NCBI RefSeq assembly: GCF_020520425.1
Contig: NC_079492.1
Span: 137,768,361 to 137,832,360, forward strand
Reading direction: 5' to 3'
Length of the DNA stretch: 64,000 nucleotides
Source of the DNA: Spinacia oleracea
Lineage: Eukaryota; Streptophyta; Magnoliopsida; Caryophyllales; Amaranthaceae
Part shown: in pieces, positions 38,378-48,779 of the stretch
Layout: every line of letters begins with the position of its first letter
How positions within the stretch are numbered: the first letter of the stretch is position 1
The notes under the pieces: model-generated
The model's input: only the letters and a program-made list of their open reading frames with translations
Told to the model about the DNA's origin: nothing
The model's database searches: none
Made by a program: the position numbers and the translations under genes

Positions 38378-41300
38378 TTATAAGCAAACCTGCAAAACAC
38401 CGTGATTTATATGATCAGGATTAAACATATTCCATACTCGTGTAAGTTATTTCACGAAAGAAGAAAAGTTCCAGCAATGACAATTGTTACACACTTACAT
38501 TACTTTAATCAAGCAACTTCCTAGATGTTCAAATATATGCAACCTCTCCTCTACTCAATCAATCTAGATAATAAACTAACTTTCGAAGATGTGCAAAAGC
38601 AGAGAAAGAAGTTTGTAAAAGTAAATAAGCCGGTGCAACATTTTCTGTGATCTTCAACAGAATTGTTTTCAGAGGGACAGGTATAACAAAGAAAGACAAT
38701 TGTAGACAAACAAACTTATTTTCTACTCGTGTGATCTTCCAGCAATGAAAATCACAAGTTTATAGAGTAACCAAGCCACCAAAAACGATCAATTGAACAA
38801 TGAGAATCAAACAAAAAATTCACAGCTTTCAGACAGTTGCATAATTAAGATATGGTGCATAAAACACGAAGTACTAACCTAAATTGCATCTCAGCTTTCA
38901 CCAAATATCATGAGCAACTCTACTTGTGTCCTCCACAACTCACTGTCACAGAACATAAACATATCAGTAACCCAAAGTATACATACACAACTTAATATAT
39001 CAGCACAAGAAACATAAGCCTATACATTGAGCTCCAATTTAACTGCTCACCCAGAACTGTAAGCTGGCACAGTGGCACTTATCTCATAAAGACTACGCGG
39101 TATTATTCACATAAAGTACATACACTGTTACCTAGTGCTTGAGGGGATCCACAAGTACACAACCTTACTCAATGAGAAGAGGTTATTGATAAACCTCAAG
39201 TGATGCACCCCCAAACCTACACCCACCGGAAAATTCAGATACATGCTCATATATTCCAATTTCCTATTTCTACTTTCATGCACTAAGCTTAGGAATCCAA
39301 TTAGTCAATGTCCAACCTTGCTAAATGTATTTAGAGTTCAGCAGAGTTCATTAACTGATTAGCATTCGACAATCTTTCAACATCTTAATCTTATTATTTG
39401 TGCAGATCAAACTGAACACAACTCTTACTACCCATTTGCATAAGCTGGTAAAAATACACCTCGTTGTTGCTAAAAAAACACAGCTCACTGATATCCAGGG
39501 ACGGAGCCGAGTTCTTATTTAACTCGCGTGAATTGATGTTCAAGTGGTTATGTGGAAATGTGATGGTCATGTCAATGTCGGTCCAGTGTTCGTTCGATTC
39601 TTCAGTTAGTCAGTTTCCCAAAACTTCTTTTTTGGTTCCCTTTCAATTAAAAGAGCATTCTTAGTTTATCTTCCTCTTGTTAATTCTTTTTCAAGTCCTA
39701 CTCAAACCATAGAATTTGTATAGTTGTATCACTTCGCCACTGCACGTCATGGCAATATTCTCAACCACTAAATGACTAAACTTACTACTAGCATATTTGA
39801 ATATAAAAATTAAAAATCTAATATTGCATGAAAAGACAAACAAATATTAACTTCATATAAGATCCATGCAGTTTCTTTTATCTACTTCACATGCCAGAGC
39901 ATCACTGAAACTACTTCCTGCTGGACTGCTCGAGTACTTCAATTGAATTAATAATTGGGCATCAACTCTAAGAATCAAGATAAAACCTTTGCTCTTTATA
40001 TGCACGTTTGCATTTTTTGTAGATATAAGTATTTAACCATGTCTTGCAACTTTAGAATGGCGATGACAAATACACGTATATAACAGCAAAGCTCGTAGTG
40101 TATACATCCTTACGCAGCATGTGGGATTGGCAAGAATCATACACGTAGGAAAAAAATCAATACACAGTATAGCCTACATTACTATATCGGCTGTATATTT
40201 AGACAACATGTGCTTTCTATAACAAAACTACTTCACCAGATTGAATTCGAAATTATTATGTTTCATGTTTCAGAACTGAATGGGTTTCAAAACTTAAAGA
40301 AAATATAAGAATGCGAAGCCAAGATTGAACTGAATGAATCAAAAGAAACAATTAACTATCAGAAAAAGAACCCCGCCCATTTTACAGTATAGCAACTCCT
40401 GCCAAACAAGCAAAATGACATTCAACTGATTTCGTAGTTTAGGCAACTTAACAATATAGTAGTATAATACAGCATGGACATGATAGCTTCTTGGTGTGAG
40501 TACTGGGTGTGTGCAAGGGTGGGTGGGTAAGAGAAAAGAGAGACTAATAAGAGCGAGGTAGGAACAGAAAGACAAGGAATGAGGGTAAACCTTGGTAAAA
40601 AGCCGTGACGATCTTCTTCGTTTTGAATGGTCATCTTCAGCAAACTGGTTTGAAGACCTCAAAATCTTTGCCTGGGCATTTACCAATTTACTTTGATGTT
40701 CATCGCTATTAAAATTTCTCTTCCTCTTGTGTTCCCCAGTATATTCTGGATCCAGAGGCTTTTTCCATGGCTTCTTTGTTAGATTATTAAAGTTCAAGCA
40801 TCTAAATAAGAAAAAAAGAAGAAGTTATTAGCTAAATCAATAAGGTAACCTCAGCATAAAAGTTAAAAACCATCTTATAGGGGAAGTTCTTACTCTGATC
40901 CCTCCCTTCCACTTCCAGTGTCGCTCTTACCCTGCAATGTAAGCGTTACTTAGAAGCTAATCCACTGAGTCGATGAATGATTAAAGCCAGGAGAAAAAGA
41001 AAAGAAAATATCCTACTGACCTATATGAATATCATGATGGTCCTTATTTGGAAAAAGTTTGTGATATATCTTACTAGAAACACAGAGCCAGCAACTGAGC
41101 TATATGAGTATCATGATGGTTCAAGCTGACAGGGTCAAGCCAAAGGACCTTGTGTACTATTTTTGTTGAAGTTGAGGACATAAAAAAGAGAGAGAAAGTA
41201 GGAAAAAGCCAACTGCTTCTGTGGAAAATTAGAAGAATCCCATAGCTTGCTAACATCGGATATTATTCAAGATTATTCCTTTGAAAGTAAGCAAAAGCTC

Positions 41301-44300
41301 GAATCCAGAAAGATAAGGAAGTCCTGCAACGAAGACTGAGGTATTTCTTTATATTTTAGACAATCATTAAACACTTCAACTCTTCGTATTATACACTGCA
41401 ATATAGAATCCACCTCCTCCCCAAATAAAGTAAAGAGAAGACGAGAAAAGGAAAAGGTATGTTAACGGTATGGCGGCAAGCCAGCAATTGGTTTGCGCCC
41501 GTTTGTTATAAGAGATAATCCAGAAGAACTCATGACAGCAGCTTCTAAAGCAGTTGGCAATTTAGATACTTTTATTGCAGAAGCTTTAGAGAGTTAGAGC
41601 GAGAAAAAAGAAAGATTTATTAGATAGTAAAGGAGCAAATGGGTTTGTTACACTCCTTCGGTTTCGTGAAGTTATTCCTACTTTTACTTTATTCCTTGTT
41701 TGGTAAAATGTCTATCCCTTTATCTTCCCTTGTACCACTTTGTTGGCTCACTTCTCTCAAGTCATCTAGTCCTACCAAAAAAGGAAAAAGAGGACCAATT
41801 TTTCCACCTTCTCAGTTCTCACCTCCCTTGGGTTCTGTTGCTATGGTAACTAGGAAGGAAATTAAAGAGTGTAGGGAGTAAGACATAATCAAGGAAAACA
41901 TGTGATGGATGATGTCTGATGACAAGGAAGTTGGAAATTTTCATAAGCTGTAGCTCTCCGGGATTAGCACTAGCATAGAGTCTGTCTATAGTATTTACTA
42001 TTTATTGAAGGCGATGATTTGTTGTAAGAACTCTCTAAACAATTTGGATAATACCCGTCCCTCGCTTATTAGCAATAGCATTGAGTCTGACTATAGTATT
42101 TATCTTTATCTTGTTTTGAGGATGTTTTACTATTCCCTATTCCTTCAGGAAGGTCAACATGGAGGCCGATTTTATGTTAAACTTTGGGCATAACTTCTAC
42201 TTATCACTGTTGGTTTAATAAAATAATTCTTCAAGCGTCCTTGAGATGAGATGGCAACCTGTTCTCAGTGCTTTACCTAGGTTTTTCGGTCCTAGTCAAA
42301 ATAAGAGTAAAATCGGAAATGGACAAAGGTTTAAAGCAGGTTTAACATACCAGATTTCCCACATTGGCTGTATATGGGTTCCTGCAAATGTCCTCTTGAA
42401 GCTCATTTGATTTAGTTGTAATGCAATGATCTACCCCATTTTTCCTAGGAACAACCAACTCAAGGGACCCGTCAATATGGCAAGGATAAAGTGCTGCATC
42501 AGTTTCAATACCAGCCCCCTGTTTCCTTAGAAATCCAGCAGTTTCTGTTTCAATACCCTTAGTATGATTGATAACATTCTGGGACTCATATCTGTGACAA
42601 GGAGAAACATATCCGCCTTTTGAGTGATTACCCGCTGAATAAGATTGGGTCTCTTTTATATTCCTATCAGATTTCCTGAAGAAGCGTCTTCTGCTGTGAG
42701 TTTCCACTTCACTCCTACTATCAGCAAGATATGATGAAATACTATTCAATACAGGAGACACACATGTGCTCTGATCAACTGCTTGTACAGGCCACATCTG
42801 AAGCTCATTACTGGGAGCCTGAATAGATTTAACTGTTCGAGACAAAACCACTTCGTTATTCTTTAGTCGGTCAACCACATTTACACATCTACCAATTCCA
42901 GTAGGAGAATGTTCAATATCCTGACTCATAGTAGCAACAGTTGATCCTTTCATCTCCATGCGAACAGTTGTTGACGACTCATTACATTTCACAACAGGGT
43001 CCACAGAGCAATTAGTTTGCTGAAAGAGTGGGATTTCACAAATGCCATTACCGGCATCTGAACCCTGATGTGCTGGCATCCATGAACATTTAGGATCAGA
43101 TGGCACAGAATTCCCTGTAATTTTAAAATGGTTTCTAGTCTGGACAGCTGCATATACATCTGGATCAGCAGCAAATATTCCCTCTCTTCTGCTAGATTTT
43201 GCACCGGGAAGTTGTCTCTCAGTAACAGATTCAAGTCTGGATGTAAAATATCCTTGTTCATCTATCACATTCCCCGGGCTATGACCAGCATTGCTTAAGA
43301 ATTTCAATCCAGGTGAAGACAAAGGTCCTTCTCCTTCATCAGGTGCACCTGTTGTTGCCAGATTACCAGTCAATAATGTGGTTGGGTAAGATCCATCTTG
43401 AAGATGGCCATTATCGGTCTCCTTAGATGAACCTATAGTAGCAGAACCATTTTTTTGCTTAGGACAACATAAAAGGCCTATGTCTTCATGAAAACTTTGA
43501 GATTTGGGCTTGTGTACAACATCGTTTATATGAACTCCGGATTTTAAACTCTCAATCCAGTTTGATGGGCTTGAATTCAGATCAACAAAAAGTTGAATTC
43601 CATCCTCGCAACATACGTCAAACGTAAATGTAGGGACAGGAGTTACTACAGGAGAACTAACAACAATCTCTGGAACGCCTGCACCACTAATACTTTCTCT
43701 GTGGAGTTGCGTTAAGTTATTCACATCGACAGATGCCTGCAGAGCACAACAGAAAAGATGAGTAGTGCATCTTAAAAGATAAGAAGTGTCAATATTGCTC
43801 CGGAAATCTAGAATTCAGCTCATGGCATTCAAAAGTTTGTCACAAACATCTACTTTGTAGATATCATAAACTAATAATGTATCCCTGTCAAGATTTTTAT
43901 CAATGTTTCACCTGTAAAACTGTACACACGTCAGACGAGGTCCAACTTTCTATAGAAATCATCATTTTTCATAGTTAGCCTCATATAAACAAAAATCCAA
44001 TTGTTAAAACTACATGCATACACTAAAATTCAAATTCCACCCATCTGACATTTTCTCCCCTCTCCCCTTTTCCTATCCCATTCACTCACTCCTTGGATTT
44101 AGGAGATCAAGCTCACCACCAAGCCATATGCCTACCTCCTTCGCCTGCTTTGTAAACTCTGGCACCATTGGTTTCTCCTGCATCCCTAACTTGATCCCAA
44201 CCCCACTTTTCTGCACCGAATTCTCAATCTTAACCTATTAGGCCTCACAGTTGCAGAGGAGACATGGGAATTTGTGAAATCCAGTCCAGTCAAACCCCTC

Positions 44301-45604
44301 CACCTCCCCTCCCCAAACACAAAGAAACACAGGGTGCAATGGCAATTCTATTAGGAGTGAGATAGGAAGACTAACGTAAAGTGGCTTGTGACCAAATTGG
44401 ACAAAAGTCAACCAATACAAACCTTTCCAGTACCAAAAAGTACCAAATTCAGTACCAATACACTTATATTTGATACCAATAAAGCTAATTTTTTATTGGT
44501 ACAAACAAAAAGTGTATTGGTACTGAATTTTTCCGTTTTTGTACTAAAAAAGGTTGTATTGGGTGACTCGCGTTTGGCCACGAGCCACATTTGACAAAGA
44601 TTTCCTCGTGAGATAGGTCTACTTAGGGAGGGAAAATTTCAAGAAGAGTTTCAATTTCGTACATTAAATTTTTAAACCAAAATTTTGAGAAAATGATAAG
44701 TATACATGTTTTCTAGGCAAGGGAACTATATCTCTCCATTTTTTATATTTAAATGAAACAACTAAAGTTGTATTGACATTTCAAAAAGACAAATAACATG
44801 GCATTGTTTTTATTTTATTATTGTTGTTATATATATAAAAGCTGAGCATAGTATAAGAAAAGCTGGAACAAGTGAACATATTAAGAAATGGAGGAACTAG
44901 GAAATATGTATTGAGATGGTTATACCCCGGTATATGTTAACACTGAAATGCATATATGTTATTGGGTGACTTTATTTTTATCTCCAAGAACCAAATTGAC
45001 CAAATGCTCTACTTAAAAAACAAAAAAAATCTTTGAGCATACATTAATGTAATTCACAAAAAAGGTACTTTTTTTAGGATTTTTTTTTTAATACAGTTAC
45101 TCAACAGACTAATTTTCTTGTGTACTTGCCAAAGAGGCAAAGATACTTGACAATGAGAACCGGACCTTATCAGAAGTAACAGAGTCTTTGAACTTCTGCA
45201 AATGATTTGGTTGTGCATCTCGACGATTATGGAGTTGGTTCTTGCGAGAGCCACTATGGGTTGCCATGCGTCCACAGTCTGGAGAAAAGAAAGGTAAAAA
45301 CGAAGAAAAATTAGAGAGCTATGAAACAAATAATCCCTGATCTTGTTGCGCAATTAAATGGATAATACATTAAAAGCCAACAATCTAGCCTCTTAGCTTG
45401 TAATTCATATTTCATAGAATAGTTACAAATTCATAGATCACCATACAAAATACAGTGGTATCCTCATCCAAATAAATTAAGAATTTCAGATCTTGAGAAA
45501 ATTGCACCCTCTTATTTGTGGGCAACAACAGTAAAGAAAAACACATTAATTTTATTTTGGGGGAATGAAAGCACACCTTTTCTATGATAATCTGTTGAAT
45601 TCAT
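38378..45604 (-). CDS. Unidentified plant protein, probably nuclear (about 595 aa)
   Basis: Minus-strand exons that join in phase: 45604-45577 (coding part of exon 45694-45577), 45278-45166, 43736-42351, 40931-40894, 40801-40591 and 38389-38378; 595 codons plus stop. Starts are possible at 45604 (MNSTDYHRK) or 45267 (MATHSGSRKNQ). The 462-codon central exon is certain; it includes VCCEDGIQLFVDLNSSPSNW, a motif I believe recurs in uncharacterised plant proteins, and is otherwise polar and probably disordered. The C-terminal part is basic (KKPWKKP, HKRKRN, SKRRRSSRLFTK), suggesting nuclear location. The 45166 junction uses a weak donor (AAG then GTCCGG), and the last exon, coding only VCL and stop, is the least sure. 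No catalytic domain is recognised. Leader exons appear to lie near 52.0-52.4 kb, implying a 5' intron of about 6.5 kb. Confidence 0.65.
38395..40590 (-). other. Probable last intron of the unidentified gene
   Basis: It lies between the donor at 40590 (GTTTAC) and the acceptor at 38390. No exon-like open frame with good splice sites was seen. A stretch at about 39498-39743 begins CAGGGACGGAGCCGAG and ends in the complement of CAGTGGCGAAGTG, which resembles a decayed TIR element without a target duplication. Confidence 0.4.
40932..42350 (-). other. Intron of the unidentified gene
   Basis: Donor GTATGT at 42350-42345 and acceptor TTGCAG ending at 40932. A possible diverged Stowaway-like pair (ACTCCTTCGGTTTCG near 41650 and GAGTGTAGGGAGTAA near 41868) lies inside. 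A short motif, GCATAGAGTCTGTCTATAGTATTTA, at about 41974 recurs in altered form at about 42079. Confidence 0.5.
44381..44588. repeat. Foldback MITE in an intron
   Basis: GTGGCTTGTGACCAAATTGG on the left and CGTTTGGCCACGAGCCAC on the right are inverted complements with mismatches. The pairing continues inward (CAACCAATACAAACC with GGTTGTATTGGGTG, and AGTACCAATACACTT with AAGTGTATTGGTACT), so nearly the whole 208 bp folds into a hairpin. It lies in the intron between 45165 and 43737. No clear target duplication. Confidence 0.65.
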
Positions 45605-46899
45605 CCTCACAAAAGTACGCAGCCCTGTGATTCCTGAAGCAAAGAGATTACTTCTAGTCCCCGCCCATGTGGCTCTGGTGCTGAAGTTCCTTTTCTGCAT
45701 TTACATAGGAAAGAATCGTCAATTTTTAAGATATAAAGAAATGAGTCAAAGTAGACCCTACGAGGTATGTGAATTAAGATTGATATCAGAAAAGTTCTAA
45801 TACAACTACTGTAAACCCTGTGTGGTACGAAAACCCTTTTCAACCACTCAAAAGCATCTTTTAAATGATTTTCTTTCACCCCTATTTCCCAAGGCTGTGA
45901 GAGGGTCTTATTGAGTTATTGCCTTATAGTGCAACCATTGTATTGGGAAACTTCCGGGTAGATATTGTACATGTTGAAATCAAACTCTTTAGACAATCAA
46001 AAGATATATTGCTTTCAATGTAGGAAAATTGGCCTACATGATGCCAACATCTTTCGTGCAAAGAGCAACGCCAACAACTAAAGTGGGTGTACAGAGGAGC
46101 ACCAACTTTAATGTTGGGAGCGTTTAATGACACATCACAGTTGATTCCACCAGATCCCCATTTAACCAGCCCTCGTTAAAACCCTCTCCTCCCCTTACTA
46201 ATTTTAGGATCCCCATCACAGTTGATTCCATCCATCTTGAACAAAATTTTAGGATCCCCAAGAATAGAATCCGGAAAAAGTTACGACAATGTGTCATTGA
46301 ACGCACCCACCTACCCTATATAGAGTATACTCCTACTTGCTAAAGCTGTAGCCGGTATCATATAGCCATATAGCCATATAGGCCAATTTTTTCTTAAATG
46401 TATGAACATATTTCTTTTGTACTAAAGTTCCTTAATATAATAATTTTGTGCAGCAAAACACACACCTGTAGAAAGATTACAAATTAAGAAAAATATACAA
46501 AATTCACAAAATATCAAATCTAAAACAAAGTTGGTGTAAAGAAATAAATAATAAAGGTTTTCAGTTTACACACTGAAAAGTTAAAGTACGATGTTGAAGC
46601 AATGGTGGCTGATAGGACATGATATTATATAAGTCGTATCGTTCTATGTCAGCCTATAAATTACAGCTCTGTACAACTTAGTGCAATAGCTGAAAAACAG
46701 ATATTATATATATATATATATATATAGAGGAAGGCTCTCGTGAGAACACTCCCTTACGGTGAGAACACTTCCTTACGGTGAGAACACTTTTTAATAATGA
46801 CATTTTTGTAATTATTATTAACAAATACACCCGATTTTTATTTTCACGGCATTTATTTTTCATTTCAGATTCAGTTTCAGATTCCACTCTCTCTCCAAT

Positions 46900-46985
46900 T
46901 CTCTCGCCGTCGGTCGCCACCAACGCTCGCCGGTCTCCACCAACGCTCGTCGGTCGCCACCAACGCTCGCCGGTCGCTGCTCTCG
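46900..46985 (+). repeat. Short GC-rich tandem repeat
   Basis: About four units based on CGGTCGCCACCAACGCTCG, 21-24 bp apart, inside the GC-rich part of the (TA)n-inserted element. The several overlapping open frames on both strands in 46678-47373 reflect this composition. Confidence 0.65.
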
Positions 46986-47814
46986 GTAGTGGTTGTGGTT
47001 CAAACGCAAATCGACATTTGAACAACGGTCACCGGTCGTTCGTAGCCACCACAATCTGGCCGCCGCTTCTCGCCTCTCTCCACCGCCTCTGTTCTCCTTT
47101 CGCCGCCGCCGGTCACAACAATTAAATCGCCGCCGGTCGCAGCGCTGTTGTTTGAAATCGAAATCGCTGGTGGTCGAAATCGCCGCCGGTTTCCTGCACC
47201 GCTGCTCATCTCTCGCCGCAGCTCGCCACTCGCCGCCGCTATTATCCGGTAAGAACTTTTGCCTCCTCCGATTCCTCACTCAACACTTCTCAATTCACAA
47301 TCAATTTCAATTAGAGATTTTCAATCGATTTTTCGAAATCGATTTTTCAATCGACATCTCAATTGATTGTTAGGAGGTTTCAAAATCGAATTTTAATCGG
47401 CATTCTCAATCGATTTTCCAATTCTGAATTCAACAATTAAAATCGATTTCAATTGATTTCTCAATTCCAAAAATTAAAATCGAGTTCAATTTGGTGGCTG
47501 CAAAATATATCTGTGGTTGTGGTGATGTGCTTGTGATTTCTGGTGGAGAGAGACTAAGAGGCGACGGTGGAGATGGACCGAATTAATTCAAGAGGATAGA
47601 TTTTAAAGATTTTGGTTGATTTTAATTTTGTAATATCTTCTTAGATTTGTTTCAAATGTATTATTCCGAATTTTGATTTTAGTTATCAATTTTGTAATTT
47701 CAATAACTTATTTTAGTGATTTATGTGGTTAATTTACTTTTTCAATTCGCATTATAATTTGATTGAATCTCTTGATAATTAACTTGTACCGCTTTTATTG
47801 TGCTAGGAAAGCAT

Positions 47815-48690
47815 ATAATAAATTTAGAACATGCTTGAATAAATTTAGAACATGGTTAAACAAATTTAGAACATCGTGAATAAATTTAGAACATGCTTGA
47901 ATAAATTTAGAACATGCTTGAATAAATTTAGAACATGAGCTTAAAAATTTAGAACATGATTGAATAATTTTAGAACATGAGCTTACAAATTTAGAACATG
48001 GTTGAACAAATTTAGAACATGGTTGAACAAATTTAGAACATGGTTGGACAAATTTAGAACATCGTTGAATAAATTTAGAACATGCTTGAATAAATTTAGA
48101 ACATGCTTGAATAAATTTAGAACATGAGCTTACAAATTTAGAACATGGTTGAACAAATTTAGAACATCGTTGAATAAATTTAGAGCATGCTTGAATAAAT
48201 TTAGAACATGCTTGAATAAATTTAGAACATGAGCTTACAAATTTAGAACATGGTTGAATAATTTTAGAACATGCTTGAATTAATCTAGAACATGAGGTTA
48301 AAAATTTAGAACATGGTTGAATAAAATTAAAACATGCTTGAATAAATTTAGAACATGGCTGAACCAATTTAGAACATTGTTAAATAAGTTTAGAACATGG
48401 TTGAATAAATTTAGAACATGATTTTGAAAATTTAGAACATCGTTGAATAAATTTAGAACATGCTTGAATAAATTTAGAACATGCTTGAATAAATTTAGAA
48501 CATGCTTAAATAAATTTAGAACATGAGCTTACAAATTTAGAACATGGTTGAATAAAATTAAAACATGCTTGAATAAATTTAGAACATGGCTGAACCAATT
48601 TAGAATATAGTTAAATAAGTTTAGAACATGGTTGAATAAATTTAGAACATGAGTTTGAAAATTTAGAACATTGTTGAACAAATATAGAAC
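47815..48690. repeat. 21-bp minisatellite, about 41 units
   Basis: Units of the form TTTAGAACATGCTTGAATAA vary mainly at CTTGAA / GTTGAA / AGCTTAC, spaced 20-21 bp. Variants recur in a higher-order pattern: CATCGTTGAAT, then two or more CATGCTTGAAT, then CATGAGCTTA. Because 21 is divisible by 3, one minus-strand frame stays open for 190 codons (47795-48367) as a 7-residue Cys-Ser-Lys-Phe-Ile-Gln repeat. I do not regard it as a gene. Confidence 0.9.
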
Positions 48691-48779
48691 GTAGAGAGTG
48701 TAAAAGTGTTCTCACCATAAGAAGTGTTCTCACATAAGGAGGTGTTCTCACCGGATCCCTCCCCTATATATAACAACTT

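Larger units (their letters stand above)
46727..48764. mobile_element. Element inserted in a (TA)n tract, with GTGAGAACAC terminal repeats
   Basis: A 2.04-kb element lies between (TA)n tracts (46704-46726 and 48765-48772). Each end carries three copies of GTGAGAACAC in inverted orientation to the other end. The left end starts GAGGAAGGCTCTCGTGAGAACAC; the inverse complement of the right end starts GGGGAGGGATCCGGTGAGAACAC. Insertion into TA microsatellites recalls the rice Micron MITEs, but I cannot assign the family. The interior has a GC-rich part (about 46860-47250), an AT-rich part and a 21-bp minisatellite. It sits in the 5' intron of the minus-strand gene. No transposase is recognised. 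Confidence 0.65.

Noticed and set aside
39498..39743. A TIR element with CAGGGACGGAG and CAGTGGCGAAG ends
   Set aside because: The ends are only partly similar and the flanking 8-mers differ; mentioned within the intron entry only.
40591..40797. Reading the minus-strand gene straight through the 40590 donor to a stop at 40339
   Set aside because: The added tail is hydrophobic and compositionally intronic (VYPHSLSFCSYLALISLSF), unlike the polar protein before it, and a GT donor is present. It cannot be fully excluded without transcript data.
46678..47373. Five overlapping open frames up to 139 codons on both strands
   Set aside because: They are explained by GC-rich short tandem repeats within a mobile element; the frames cannot all be real and none has a domain. 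The possible exon/donor is kept as a finding only.
47795..48367. 190-codon minus-strand open frame with a Cys-Ser-Lys-Phe-Ile-Gln repeat
   Set aside because: It follows the 21-bp minisatellite exactly; the frame is open because the period is a multiple of three. There is no flanking coding sequence or conserved domain.
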